Shown: positions 26,847 through 35,601 of the stretch, piece by piece
How the letters are laid out: every line of letters begins with the position of its first letter
How positions within the stretch are numbered: position 1 is the first letter of the stretch
Origin: Actinomycetota bacterium
GTDB taxonomy: Bacteria; Actinomycetota; Actinomycetes; Mycobacteriales; Pseudonocardiaceae
DNA length: 64,000 nt
Direction of reading: 5' to 3'
NCBI GenBank assembly: GCA_021324675.1
Contig: JAJPIR010000238.1
Coordinates: forward strand, 1-64,000
Translations under genes and position numbers: made by a program
The notes under the pieces: generated by a model
What the model was told of the DNA's origin: nothing
Seen by the model: only the letters and a program-made list of their open reading frames with translations
The model's database searches: none

Positions 26847-27092
26847 GGCACCTGTCCTCTCGGTTCGAGCGCAACGTGTACGGGGCCGTTCCGGCGGCAC
26901 GGTGGCGCAGAAACCGCACATCCAGGCCCGCGATGGCAGTCAATTGAGCCAGGCGGCTGGCGCCGAAGATCGACCAGTGACCATCCTGCCGAGGAATGAG
27001 GTGCCAGCACCTCGGCCCGGTAGTGCAATAACACCGCAGCAGTGTGACCTTTCAAGTCAGTCCGTGCGGTGCCCCCACCGGAGGCGAGGACC

Positions 27093-27302
27093 ATGCGAAG
27101 AGTTCCCGGGTCAGCGGCCTCAGTCAATAATCAAGCGACCAATTACCTCGCTGGCCCTGAGCTGCTTTCGGTGACGGTACTCCAGCACGACCACGCGGTC
27201 GCGGTCGCTCACGTGCCCGGCGAGGTGGATATGCTGACCGGACCTTCACTGCAGAGGCACCTCGACAAAGCCCTGAGCACCCGACCCGAACGTCGAGGCT
27301 GA
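27093..27302 (+). pseudogene. truncated STAS-domain protein (anti-sigma-factor antagonist remnant)
   Basis: The frame gives a 69-aa product from ATG 27093 to 27302. Residues LLSVTVLQHDHAVAVAHV followed by PGEVDMLTGPSLQRHLDKAL match the first half of a STAS domain (beta1-beta2-alpha1). The second half, which carries the strand with the phosphorylated Ser (typically DLSGVxFLDSxGL), is missing; the stop follows soon after STRPERRG. Such a fragment could not act as an anti-anti-sigma factor. No later frame shows the missing half. Confidence 0.68.
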
Positions 27303-27464
27303 GCTCATCACATAGGAGCGGCGGGCGACCGAACGGCGTTTGCGGGCTCCCGGCGTCTTTGGTGCAGCAATTCGGCGAGCGGCGGCATGCGCATCGTGGC
27401 AGCATGACGGCAGCGGGGGGCTTCAGGAAGGCACGACGACGAAGCAGGTGGCAGACGCTGCCTT

Positions 27465-29231
27465 GTGCCGGACGACTCGATTGCTGACGTGCGCATGACG
27501 GACATCACCGTGGGTGCGGCCGAGCAAGAAGCCGCGTCGCTCCGGGAGCAGCTGGCTGCGCTTCGCCCGCTGCTCACCCTGTCCATGGTGATGACCGGGG
27601 CCTGTGACGAAGCGGAAATCCTCAGCATGGCCGCAACAGCTGTCCCGTCGGTGGGCGGTTGCCAGCTTGAAGGTATCTACGTCAACGAACGCTGGCGTTC
27701 GGTCGGATCGGTAGGTTGCCCGGCCGACGCCGAGTGCCTAGAGGTCCAGCTCGCCTCTCTCGATCATTTAGGCGGCGCGCTCACCGTGGGGCATGCCGGT
27801 TGGGCGTGGGCACATCCCCTGACCGGCGTAGCGGAGGTGGCAGGATATCTCCTGGTCAGCTGCGATCGTGAGCCCGAGCCACACCGCCAATTCCTGCTCG
27901 GCATCCTGGCGCAGCAAGCAGGAGTGGCCCTGGCCAATGCCCGGCTGCACGCGCGTGAGCGCGCCAGCATCACCCGGGAACGCAAGGTCGCAGAGCAGTT
28001 GCGCGCAGCGAACCTTGCTCTGGAGCAAGCCATGGCGGAGCTGGCGCGCTCGTCGGCGTCGGTGCAACGCAGCTTGGACATCCACAACCGGCTCACCGCG
28101 GTAGCCTCCGCCGGGCAGGGCCAAGGCGGCATCGCCCGGTGCTTGCACGAGCTGACCGGGCTGGCGGTGGCCATCGAAGATCGCCACGGCAACCTCACCG
28201 CCTGGGCTGGTCCTGACCCGCCTGAGCCCTACCCCAAGCCGCGGCCGGCGCGCCGCGAGCAGACCCTACGGCGGGCTGTCGATGCCCGCTCTCCGGTGCG
28301 GGACAAGGGCCGCCTGATCGCAGTATCGCAACCGGGCCGCGAAATACTCGGCGTGATCGCCTTGATAGATCCGGATCGAGCTGCCGGCGACAGTGAAAGA
28401 ATCGCTCTCGAGCACGCGAACACCATACTCAGTCTGGAGCTTGCGCATTTGCAAGCTTCCGGCGAGATAGAGCTGCGGCTGCGTCGTGACCTCGTCGAGG
28501 AGTTGCTGGCCGGAACCGATCCGGATAGCGCCCGCGAGCGGGCCCGGGCACTTGGCTACGACCTGGTCCGCCCGCATCGAGTGGTGATCGTTTCCCACGG
28601 GAGGCAAGGCACCAATCATGAGGCGTTCTTTTCTGCGGTGCGCCGTGCGATGCGCGACACCGAGGTGGGATCGCTGCTCACGGGCCGGCCGGACGGAGTC
28701 ATCGTGCTGTGTCACGCCGACCAGGATTGGAAGCGGTTCCGAGCGACGATCGTGGATCGGATCGGGCCACCTGGGAGTTGCCGGGTTGCCGTCGGTACGC
28801 CGTGCCTTGAGCCACCGGAGTTCCCGCGTTCCTACCGGCAAGCCCAATTCGCCCTACGGATGCAAGTCGCTACCGGTTGCCCCGAGCAGGTCACCGTCTT
28901 TGACGACCTTGGCATCTACCAACTCCTTTCCCAAATTACCGACATCAGCAGTGTCGACGACTTTATCCACCGTTGGCTTGGCGAACTGATCAACTACGAT
29001 GCCGCCAAAGACGCTCAACTGGTCGACACGTTAGCCACTTACCTCGAGTGCGGCGGCAACTACGACCTCACAGCAAAAGCATTGTCGCTGCATCGCAGTA
29101 CGTTGCGTTATCGACTGCAACGGATCCGCGGAATGTCCGGTCATGAGCTCAACGACCCGGACACCCGGTTCAATCTCCAGCTCGCCACGCGGGCCTGGAC
29201 TACCATGCGCGCCCTGCGCAGGCTGCCGTAA
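27465..29231 (+). CDS. PucR/CdaR-type transcriptional regulator with GAF-like domain
   Basis: A 588-aa protein. A coiled-coil start (VGAAEQEAASLREQLAAL) is followed by a GAF-like sensor (about 55-165, with LGILAQQAGVALANARLHA) and a long helix, a second sensor region (about 205-320) and a GGDEF-like middle domain. It ends in the PucR C-terminal helix-turn-helix (YLECGGNYDLTAKALSLHRS, then LRYRLQRIRGMSG). The real start is uncertain: GTG 27465 or ATG 27495. PucR proteins often sit by the genes they control, but nothing here shows which. Confidence 0.87.
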   Translation: MPDDSIADVRMTDITVGAAEQEAASLREQLAALRPLLTLSMVMTGACDEAEILSMAATAVPSVGGCQLEGIYVNERWRSVGSVGCPADAECLEVQLASLDHLGGALTVGHAGWAWAHPLTGVAEVAGYLLVSCDREPEPHRQFLLGILAQQAGVALANARLHARERASITRERKVAEQLRAANLALEQAMAELARSSASVQRSLDIHNRLTAVASAGQGQGGIARCLHELTGLAVAIEDRHGNLTAWAGPDPPEPYPKPRPARREQTLRRAVDARSPVRDKGRLIAVSQPGREILGVIALIDPDRAAGDSERIALEHANTILSLELAHLQASGEIELRLRRDLVEELLAGTDPDSARERARALGYDLVRPHRVVIVSHGRQGTNHEAFFSAVRRAMRDTEVGSLLTGRPDGVIVLCHADQDWKRFRATIVDRIGPPGSCRVAVGTPCLEPPEFPRSYRQAQFALRMQVATGCPEQVTVFDDLGIYQLLSQITDISSVDDFIHRWLGELINYDAAKDAQLVDTLATYLECGGNYDLTAKALSLHRSTLRYRLQRIRGMSGHELNDPDTRFNLQLATRAWTTMRALRRLP

Positions 29232-29248
29232 CCCGCCGCCGCCCGAAG

Positions 29249-29315
29249 CCGCAGTCTGGATGCAGACTGCTGTTTCCAGGGGTCTGATTACCGCGTTCTG
29301 CATCCAGACTGCGCG
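29249..29315. repeat. dispersed palindromic repeat family I, copy 1 (degenerate)
   Basis: Left arm GCAGTCTGGATGCAGACTGC at 29251-29270, followed by TGTTT. Right arm TCTGCATCCAGACTGC at 29297-29312. Each arm is itself a near palindrome, so the RNA could form either two small hairpins or one long one. It lies 18 bp after a stop codon. The middle (CCAGGGGTCTGATTACCG) differs from the other copies. Confidence 0.82.
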
Positions 29316-29496
29316 GTTGCGGCGGTGACGGCCGCGATGCCGGGCGCCTGTTCTCGCGCCGACGGGGTACCCGGCTTTCCGAGTAGGAGGCTCGCGCCCG
29401 CAGCACCAAGGCGATCATCGACCCGGTGGGGACTGTGGTCGACGAGTACCGGACCGCTCGATCTCCGACAGCAGGACCGATCAACAGGAGGCTGAG

Positions 29497-29865
29497 ATGC
29501 CGTCGCAGGAAGCATGTGCAGAGGAATCCCAGCAAGCCCCCGCAGAGCAAGAATCCGGGTCCGCGGACAGCCTGCTGGAGATCCGGATCGGCCCGGTGCG
29601 GTGGGAAGTGCTGCGGTCCCTGGGATACTTCGGGGGCGCCGCAATTGCGGTAAGTGCTGGCTTGATCGATCCCCCGCTCGGGGTTTTCATCGCGGCGGTC
29701 CCGCTGATCAAGGTGTTGACCAACTCAGCGCTGCCGGTGGTGGTGCGCGCCGTCGGAGAAATGCTGGAAGGTGCGGCCAAACCGATCGGCAGTGACGCCG
29801 AGGGTGTGGTCCGCCTCGAGGACCCGCAAAAGGCCCAGGGGCTCACTATCACCTGGTCGGGTTGA
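29497..29865 (+). CDS. protein of unknown function with one hydrophobic domain
   Basis: A 122-aa protein, ATG 29497 after ACAGGAGGCTGAG. An acidic N-terminal 28 residues precede LLEIRIGPVRWEVLRSLGYF, a hydrophobic stretch that could span the membrane (about 45-80, GGAAIAVSAGLIDPPLGVFI, then AAVPLIKVLTN), and a polar C-terminal part (DAEGVVRLEDPQKAQGL). It is common in style among actinomycete hypotheticals. No function is suggested by neighbours: a PucR-type regulator lies upstream past a palindromic repeat, and an SDR gene downstream. Confidence 0.65.
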   Translation: MPSQEACAEESQQAPAEQESGSADSLLEIRIGPVRWEVLRSLGYFGGAAIAVSAGLIDPPLGVFIAAVPLIKVLTNSALPVVVRAVGEMLEGAAKPIGSDAEGVVRLEDPQKAQGLTITWSG

Positions 29866-30056
29866 GGGGCCAGACCACTCCGGTGAACCGCGATCTTCTG
29901 TGGTGACGGCAGTTTTCTCCTCTTTCTTATCAGCCGATCGCGCGGGGGCAGCGGATCGCGCTCGGCGTCGCCCACCAGCCATCGGTCCCAGACTGACCAG
30001 GTCGTCTCCTGCACCAGAGTGCGTTCGCCGACTCCCGATATCGGGAAGTCCTTCGC

Positions 30057-30875
30057 ATGGAGAATGTGAGTAACACACCCGGCGACTTTCCTCGCACCGC
30101 GATCGTGACCGGATCTGACTCCGGCATCGGAAGGGCAACCGCGGTGGCCTTGGCCAAGCTGGGGTGCGACGTCGGAATCACCTGGCACAGCGACGAGCAA
30201 GGAGCGAAATCAACTGCCGATGAGGTTCGTGCCGCCGGCCGGCGCGCCGAGGTCCGGCAGCTCGATCTCAGTGCGCTGCCCGGCGCCGCGAACGTCATCG
30301 ACGACCTTGCCGACGCCCTGGGCGGCGTCGACATCCTGGTCAACAACGCGGGAACCGGTTCGTCGGCGCCGCTGGTGGACCTGGACTACGACACCTGGCG
30401 TGACGTGATCGCCACGGATCTCGACGGCGCCTTTTTGTGCCTGCAGCGGGCAGCCCGGCGGATGATCGCTGGTGGGCGTGGCGGGCGGATCGTGAACGTC
30501 ACCAGCGTCCACGAACACCAACCCCGCGTCGGGCTGGCAGCCTACTGCGCGGCCAAAGGCGGATTGGGTTTGCTGACCAAGACCGCCGCGCTGGAACTGT
30601 CCGAACACCAGATCACGGTCAACTCCGTCGCGCCAGGCGAGGTGGCCACCCCGATGACCGGGCAGGAGGACGTTGATGTCCACCAGCAGCACCGCCCCGG
30701 CGTGCCGCTGGGCCGGCCCGGGGACGCCCGGGAGATCGCGGCGGTGGTCGCGTTCCTGTGCTCCCCTGCCGCGTCGTACGTCACCGGAGCGTCCTGGCCG
30801 GTGGACGGCGGCATGTTGCAGATGGGCCCGATGGCCGGCTCCCACCTTCGATCAGACGACTGGCGCCGACCCTGA
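30057..30875 (+). CDS. short-chain dehydrogenase/reductase
   Basis: A 272-aa SDR. It has the NAD(P) motif TGSDSGIGRATAVAL, the NNAGTG motif, the catalytic Ser in VNVTSVHEHQP, and the YCAAKGG catalytic Tyr/Lys. An SDR end (YVTGASWPVDGGM) follows. It looks like the glucose/ribitol dehydrogenase-like classical SDRs. The start at 30057 has GGGAAG some ten bases upstream. It is followed by tandem and palindromic repeats in the intergenic region and converges on the FAD-oxidoreductase remnant. Confidence 0.88.
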   Translation: MENVSNTPGDFPRTAIVTGSDSGIGRATAVALAKLGCDVGITWHSDEQGAKSTADEVRAAGRRAEVRQLDLSALPGAANVIDDLADALGGVDILVNNAGTGSSAPLVDLDYDTWRDVIATDLDGAFLCLQRAARRMIAGGRGGRIVNVTSVHEHQPRVGLAAYCAAKGGLGLLTKTAALELSEHQITVNSVAPGEVATPMTGQEDVDVHQQHRPGVPLGRPGDAREIAAVVAFLCSPAASYVTGASWPVDGGMLQMGPMAGSHLRSDDWRRP

Positions 30876-30883
30876 CGCGCCAT

Positions 30884-30935
30884 CCCTTCTCCCGCACCCT
30901 TCTCCCGCACCCTTCTCCCGCACCCTTCTCCCGCA
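30884..30935. repeat. 13-bp tandem repeat, four copies
   Basis: The unit CCCTTCTCCCGCA occurs four times in direct tandem at 30884-30896, 30897-30909, 30910-30922 and 30923-30935. The last copy overlaps the left end of palindromic repeat copy 2 (30930-30997). It lies between convergent genes and is not in a reading frame that looks coding. Confidence 0.9.
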
Positions 30936-30997
30936 GTCTGGATGCAGACTGCGGGAATTGGACGCCTGAAAACAGCAGTCTGCATCCAGACTGCGGG
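30930..30997. repeat. dispersed palindromic repeat family I, copy 2
   Basis: Left arm CCCGCAGTCTGGATGCAGAC (30930-30949) with the continuing TGCGGG, right arm from AACAGCAGTCTGCATCCAGA (30971-30990) and ending TGCGGG at 30997. The 68-bp copy lies in the spacer between convergent genes (SDR on plus, FAD remnant on minus). The outer ends (CCCGCA and TGCGGG) and the AACAG-type inner border are shared with copy 3. Confidence 0.9.
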
Positions 30998-31002
30998 AGT
31001 CC

Positions 31003-31058
31003 GGACTCATGCGTTCGGACTCAGGCGTTCGGACTCAGGCGTTCGGACTCAGGCGGCG
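31003..31058. repeat. 14-bp tandem repeat, three and a partial copy
   Basis: Units of GGACTCAGGCGTTC stand at 31003-31016 (one mismatch, CAT for CAG), 31017-31030, 31031-31044 and, degenerate at its end, 31045-31058. The array ends at the stop codon of the FAD-oxidoreductase remnant on the minus strand. It follows palindromic repeat copy 2 by 5 bp. Confidence 0.88.
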
Positions 31059-31465
31059 CCCGCGGTGAGGCTCGCGCCCTGGCGGCGCAGTTCGCGCTGG
31101 ACCTGCTGTGCCGGTACGGCCGCGGGTGAACGACCGCTGGCGCTGGCCAGGGCAGCGCAGACGCCGGCGGCCTGCCCGGTTGCCGTCGCAATGGGCATGA
31201 CCCGGTAGGAGGAATGGGCCACGTGGGTCCCGGAGATACACCGGCCGGCAACCAGGAGGCGGTCGGTATCGCGGGGGATCAGGCACCGCAAAGGGATTTC
31301 GTAAGCCTTGCCCAGCGGCACTCTCTTGAGGATCGTGCCGCTGCCCGCCGGGTCGTGGATGTCAACCGGGTACGCGCCGCGGGCAATGGCGTCAGGGAAG
31401 GAACGTGCGGCAAGAATGTCGTGGCCGGTGAGCTGGTACAGGCCGCATGTCCGTGGTGAAGTCAC
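31049..31465 (-). pseudogene. C-terminal fragment of an FAD-dependent oxidoreductase (FAD_oxidored family)
   Basis: The frame keeps the last third of a PF12831-type oxidoreductase: GLYQLTGHDILAARSFPDAI, ARGAYPVDIHDPAG, then RDTDRLLVAGRCISGTHVAH and VMPIATATGQAAGVCAAL. The N-terminal FAD Rossmann motif and the middle are gone. The fragment begins near 31447, exactly where the pyruvyl-transferase fragment on the same strand stops, so one deletion appears to have joined the two genes out of frame. Confidence 0.83.
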
Positions 31466-32033
31466 TCGGCGTCAGCAGCAGCGCCGGGTCTGCCGTGACC
31501 GTGACCTCTCGGTCCAGGCCTGCCTTTTCGACCACCAGCCTGGACTCGTGGTCTTGGACCGTCAGATCCCGCACCCCGGCCAGGACCTTTCGGACGACGG
31601 CCCGCTCTTCTGGATCGTTGAGGGGTCCTGCCCCGACGGCATAGGCGAACACCGGGACACCGGCGTTGTGCGCCGCCTGAACCAGTGCGAGGTAGCGGTG
31701 CCCCTCACCGTCGTACAGCACGCCTCCGCCGCCCAAGATGAGCAGGTTCAACCGGGACACCGTGGCCAGCAGCTCGCATCGGCTGGCACCTTCCCAGCCC
31801 ACGACCTCGGCCGCCTCCTGATGATGCTGCCGGGTGTGCTCTTCATTCCTGCTGAACACGATGATTTTCGCGTCCGGGCGAAGGTGGCCAAGGCAACCGA
31901 TCACGCAGCGCAGGATTGCCTCATCTCCGATATTGAGACCGCCGTACGAACCAAGTACGCCGATACGGAAATCCGCGTCACCATCACAAGAACCCAACTT
32001 CGTGCGCGGTGACCAGCTTGTCAGATGTGCCAC
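31392..32033 (-). pseudogene. N-terminal fragment of a polysaccharide pyruvyl transferase family gene
   Basis: From 32033 the frame has the family start IGVLGSYGGLNIGDEAIL (with MAHLTSWSPRTK before it), the NLLILGGGGVLYDGEGHRYL block, and AYAVGAGPLNDPEERAVVRK through VTVTADPALLLTP. The usual second half is absent; after about 31440 the frame runs through shifted FAD-oxidoreductase sequence to a stop at 31392. Such enzymes add ketal pyruvate to surface sugars (CsaB, WcaK type). Without the second half it should be inactive. Confidence 0.8.
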
Positions 32034-32177
32034 AGAATGTTCCCGAGGCTTGATCGATCATCTCGACCACCGCGCGGCGGCGATGGCACAGTCTCCCTCA
32101 TGGCGACCACTACCTGTGCGTTGTTTCCAGCACGCGCCAGCGCGACAACGTAGTCGTTCCGGGTATCCATCGGGGAG

Positions 32178-32565
32178 CTAGGCACCCGCCGGTACGCTTG
32201 CCCGCCAGCGTGATCGGCCACCGCCCAACGGCTCAACGGACTGCAGATGCGCCATGAACCGGTTGCGCCGGATAGGGCCGCGCCCGGGGCTGGCCAGCAC
32301 GGCTCCGAGCATGCCGCGGTCAAACATGTCCCCCACCACCCGAGCCCACAGCCACAGGTGGGGCCGGCGCCTCGACTCGATCCCAACACCCGCCGCGAAT
32401 TCCCTGCCCCACCGAGCCAGCGCATCACCGCCCGGCTCGTGGCGTGATCATTCACCCTGACCAGCCGATTCATCGCCCCCGGCGCCAGCAGTTGCGCGGC
32501 GCCCAGGCCCAAGCTGAACAAGCCAAGCCCATCCACCAGCTGACGCGTGCTGTCGCTTTGACCAC
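32178..32565 (-). pseudogene. decayed small membrane-protein gene (two frameshifts)
   Basis: The GTG at 32565 with GGGGAG upstream starts VVKATAR. A frameshift near 32545 moves the coherent sequence to GLGLFSLGLGAAQLLAPGAM, VRVNDHATSRAVMRWLGG, and a second frameshift near 32407 moves it to REFAAGVGIESRRRPHLWLW, ARVVGDMFDRGMLGAVLASP, ending at 32178. The pieces together look like one small actinobacterial membrane protein of the kind often fused or adjacent to SRPBCC cyclase/dehydrase proteins. No single frame encodes it, so it is broken. Confidence 0.68.
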
Positions 32566-32812
32566 GGTTGCTCCCCTCTTGTGGGGTTTCGATCGTCGCC
32601 CGTCCCAGGGTGCGGCGAGACAACAACAGCCGCGCCGACCCGCGACAACCATGGGAGAGCATTGATTCGTCCCGACAGGGCAGCCGGCTAGCCGCTGGTA
32701 ACGGGTGAGGCGAGGCGCTACACCCGCTGGCCCTCTCACTCCACGCACCCCCACCACCGAACACCCAACCGGTCGTTGCCGCCGGTCACCGTTGGCCGGC
32801 CACAATCCCGGT

Positions 32813-33226
32813 GTGATCAGCTACACGACCGCCGTCGACGACCTGACGCCAGACCAGCTCGGCCGATTCTTCGCGGGCTGGCCCACGCCACCGAGTCGCC
32901 ACCAGTTCGCCGCTGCCCTGCACGCCAGTTACCGCGCTGTGGTCGCCGTTGATTCCTCGACCGGGCATGCCGTCGGATTCATTACTGCCATCAGCGACGG
33001 CGTGCTCACCGCTTTCCTACCGTGGCTGGAGGTGCTGCCTGACTACCAGGGACGTGGGATAGGTACGCAATTGCTCCTTCGCATGCTCAACGAACTTGAT
33101 CACCTATACTCGGTGGACCTGATTTGTGATGCCGCGCTCCGAAATTTCTATGAGCGCGGCGGCATGACTCCACTCCAGGGAATGGGACGACGCAACGTCG
33201 CCGCGCTCGACGGCGAATCGACATAA
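32813..33226 (+). CDS. GNAT-family N-acetyltransferase
   Basis: A 137-aa GNAT protein from GTG 32813. The acetyl-CoA pyrophosphate loop is visible as LEVLPDYQGRGIGTQLLLRM (motif A, R/Q-x-x-G-x-G). An early strand AVGFITAISDGVLTAFL precedes it, and the end has FYERGGMTPLQGM. Length is typical of a single-domain GNAT. The substrate cannot be told. It is the first intact plus-strand gene after the decayed membrane gene. Confidence 0.83.
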   Translation: MISYTTAVDDLTPDQLGRFFAGWPTPPSRHQFAAALHASYRAVVAVDSSTGHAVGFITAISDGVLTAFLPWLEVLPDYQGRGIGTQLLLRMLNELDHLYSVDLICDAALRNFYERGGMTPLQGMGRRNVAALDGEST

Positions 33227-33275
33227 TCGATCAAGCCGGATCACCGTCACCGATCCATCCGAGTTCGGAACTGAG

Positions 33276-33545
33276 TTGTACGTTTCGGGTGTCTATTGTG
33301 GCGACTACCGCGTTCTCCGCGCGGCCAGCCCTGCGGTCGCCAACGCGATTGCTGCTCTGCTGCGCGTCCGGGATAGCACCGGAATTCCGCCGCGCATCTA
33401 TTTCGACTGGAGTGAGGGTGACCCCGCCCTCAACTTGCCGCAGTACCTGTTCTTCGGCGTCGGTGAAGTCGCCCCGGTTATCCGGGAAATCCTTCGTCGA
33501 GCCGAACCCGTTCGGGACCGGCGACCCGTCATCCACGTCGCCTGA
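33276..33545 (+). CDS. protein of unknown function, possibly N-terminally truncated
   Basis: The frame gives 89 residues from TTG 33276, with VSGVYCGDYRVLRAASPAVA, PPRIYFDWSEGDPALNLPQY and LFFGVGEVAPVIREILRRAE. The sequence is well ordered and codon-biased, and I recall very similar segments in actinomycete hypotheticals. Coherent coding upstream in the same frame (ITVTDPSEFGTEL) lacks a good start, so either a weak TTG is used or the 5' part has been lost. It ends 28 bp before repeat family II copy A. Confidence 0.5.
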   Translation: MYVSGVYCGDYRVLRAASPAVANAIAALLRVRDSTGIPPRIYFDWSEGDPALNLPQYLFFGVGEVAPVIREILRRAEPVRDRRPVIHVA

Positions 33546-33572
33546 CCCCGCAACGGCACTCGGTGGAAGTGC

Positions 33573-33633
33573 CGTGAACTCGACGAGATCGACCCGCGGA
33601 TAGCGTGGCGGCGTAGCTAGCGTCGAGTTCACG
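33573..33633. repeat. dispersed palindromic repeat family II, copy A
   Basis: Ends are inverted: CGTGAACTCGAC at 33573-33584 and GTCGAGTTCACG at 33622-33633. The right arm reads GTAGCTAGCGTCGAGTTCAC, and the same inner sequence appears inverted in copy C. The left arm is preceded by GC, as in copy C. It lies between a hypothetical gene and the 37-bp tandem array before the transketolase. Confidence 0.8.
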
Positions 33634-33736
33634 GCCGCCGACACGCGCCGGTGCGCACCTCCAGTTCACGGCCGCCGACACGCGCCGGTGCACACCTCCA
33701 GTTCACGGCCGCCGACACGCGCCGGTGCGCACCTCG
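33626..33736. repeat. 37-bp tandem repeat, three copies
   Basis: The unit begins AGTTCACGGCCGCCGACACG and ends GCACCTCC. Copies stand at 33626-33662, 33663-33699 (one difference, GCACAC for GCGCAC) and 33700-33736 (last base differs). The first copy starts inside the right arm of the family II palindrome (33622-33633), so the array seems to have grown from the end of that element. The array ends 8 bp before the stop of the transketolase gene on the minus strand. Confidence 0.92.
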
Positions 33737-33744
33737 TTGGCCCG

Positions 33745-35601
33745 TCACGACGCGGAGGTGACGGACTGCTGGCTGAGTAGTTCCCGCGCCGCAGTGGTGA
33801 TGGCTTCGGCATCGATGCCGGCAGCGCGCAGTAGTTCGGCGGGCTTGCCGGACATGGGCATGTCACTGACAGCAAGCGTGCGGATGGGTGGACGTTGCGG
33901 GTGCATGGCCAGCGCGCTCAGCACCGCCTCACCGAGGCCCCCTTCGGGCCAGTGATCTTCGACCGTGATGATGCCGCTGGTCTGATCTGCAGCGCTGGCC
34001 AGGGTCGCGTCGTCGATGGGTTTGATCGAGTAGCAGTCGATGACCCGGGCCCGGATGCCCTCGGCGGCGAGGGCGTCGGCGGCCTTGTCGGCTTCGGTGA
34101 CGGTGATCCCGCAGGCCACGACAGTCAGATGATCGTGGTCGGTGGCCCGGACCACCCGGCTGCCGCCGATGCGCACGTCCTCGTCAGCGGGGGTGCGCAC
34201 CACGGTCTTGCCCCGCAGGGTGCGCAGGTAGGAAATGCCGCGACGATCAGCCATCTCCGCAACCAGCCGGGCCGTCTGGTTGGCGTCGGACGGGTGCAAC
34301 ACCGTGCTTGCATGCACTGCCCGCAGCGCTGCCATGTCCTCCAACGCCATCTGCGAGGGACCGTCCTCGCCGATGGATACCCCGGCGTGCGAGCCGCACA
34401 AGCACAGGTTGGCCCGGGACACCGCGGCCATCCGGATAAAGTCGTACGCGCGGGTGAGAAAGGCGCCGAACGTGGAAGCGAAGGCGACCCAACCGCGGGC
34501 CTGCATGCCCACCGCCGCGGCCACCATCTGCTGCTCGGCGATGAACATCTCGAAATACCGATCCGGATGTGCCTGGGCGAACATTTCCGACATCGTGGAG
34601 TTGGACACCTCGCCGTCGAGGGCCACCACATCCCCCCGCTGACCGCCGAGCGCCGTCAGTGCCTTCCCGTAAGCCTCGCGGGTGGCGACCTGCTCATCCA
34701 GATTCCAGGTGGGCAGTTCAGCACCATCGGTCGGGAAGCAATGCATCTCGGCAGGCCCGCTCGGCGTGGCCACCTGCACGCTCAGCTGCCGCTCGCCACC
34801 GAGCTCGCTGATCGCTTCCTCCGGATCCGGCAGCGGTTTGCCGTGCTTGCCCGTCTGGTCCTCGACGGCCTTGACGCCATGCCCCTTTTTGGTACGGGCA
34901 AGGATCGCAGTGGGACGTCCAGTGATCGAGGTGGCTTCGCCGAACGCGGCATCGAGGGCTTCCACGTCGTGACCGTCGACAATGATCGGATGCCAGCCAA
35001 AGGCGCGGGCTCGCATTGCGTAACCGTCAAGATCCCAGCCGAGCATGGTCTGCCGGGTCTGGCCTAGCCGGTTGACATCGACGATCGCGGTGAGGTTGTC
35101 CAGCTGCGCCCACGCCGCGTATTGGAAGGCCTCCCACATGGAGCCCTCGGCCATCTCGGAATCCCCGCAGAGCACCCAGACCCGGTAGGGCAGCTGGTCC
35201 AGTTTCTTGCCGGTCAGTGCCACACCTACTCCGATGGGCAATCCCTGCCCCAACGAGCCGGTGGCCACGTCGGTCGGCGGGATCCGCGGGGTGGGATGAC
35301 CCTCAAGCCGGCTACCGAAGGTGCGGTAGGTGAGCAGCTCGTCATCGGTGATCGCACCGGCAGCTTTCAGCATCGCGTAGTACAGCGGTGAGGCATGCCC
35401 CTTGGAAAAGATCAGATGGTCGTTACGCGGGTCGTCTAGCCGCTGGAAATCCAAGGTGAGATAGCCGTCGAGCAGCACCGCGATGATGTCGGCGGCGGAC
35501 ATCGAGGAGGTGGGGTGACCTGATCCCGCCGCAGCGCTGGCGCGTACCGAGTCCACCCGCAGCTGCTGCGCTAGTTCCCGACGGAAGTCGCTATCCGGCA
35601 T
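33745..35601 (-). CDS. tkt: transketolase
   Basis: A 618-aa thiamine-diphosphate enzyme; start 35601 with CAGGAG upstream. Landmarks: VRASAAAGSGHPTSSMSAAD (about 17-36), SKGHASPLYYAML, GSLGQGLPIGVGVAL, the ThDP motif GDSEMAEGSMWEAFQ with IVDVNRLGQ after it, GHDVEALDAAF, and in the second half the pyrimidine domain (FIAEQQMVAAAVGM with the catalytic Glu, then HAGVSIGEDGPSQM). It is the short transketolase form, of about 620 residues, close to the human-type, and not the 660-700-aa bacterial TktA. It moves two-carbon units between pentose and hexose phosphates. Confidence 0.93.
   Translation of the reverse strand: MPDSDFRRELAQQLRVDSVRASAAAGSGHPTSSMSAADIIAVLLDGYLTLDFQRLDDPRNDHLIFSKGHASPLYYAMLKAAGAITDDELLTYRTFGSRLEGHPTPRIPPTDVATGSLGQGLPIGVGVALTGKKLDQLPYRVWVLCGDSEMAEGSMWEAFQYAAWAQLDNLTAIVDVNRLGQTRQTMLGWDLDGYAMRARAFGWHPIIVDGHDVEALDAAFGEATSITGRPTAILARTKKGHGVKAVEDQTGKHGKPLPDPEEAISELGGERQLSVQVATPSGPAEMHCFPTDGAELPTWNLDEQVATREAYGKALTALGGQRGDVVALDGEVSNSTMSEMFAQAHPDRYFEMFIAEQQMVAAAVGMQARGWVAFASTFGAFLTRAYDFIRMAAVSRANLCLCGSHAGVSIGEDGPSQMALEDMAALRAVHASTVLHPSDANQTARLVAEMADRRGISYLRTLRGKTVVRTPADEDVRIGGSRVVRATDHDHLTVVACGITVTEADKAADALAAEGIRARVIDCYSIKPIDDATLASAADQTSGIITVEDHWPEGGLGEAVLSALAMHPQRPPIRTLAVSDMPMSGKPAELLRAAGIDAEAITTAARELLSQQSVTSAS

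Noticed and set aside
26847-27092. HspR (HAIR) operator upstream of Hsp20
   Set aside because: I looked for CTTGAGT-N7-ACTCAAG and saw only isolated partial matches.
32021-32764. Single 247-residue minus-strand gene covering the membrane-protein remnant
   Set aside because: Only about 45 residues of the frame match the family; the matching sequence continues in other frames, so this is a frameshifted remnant.
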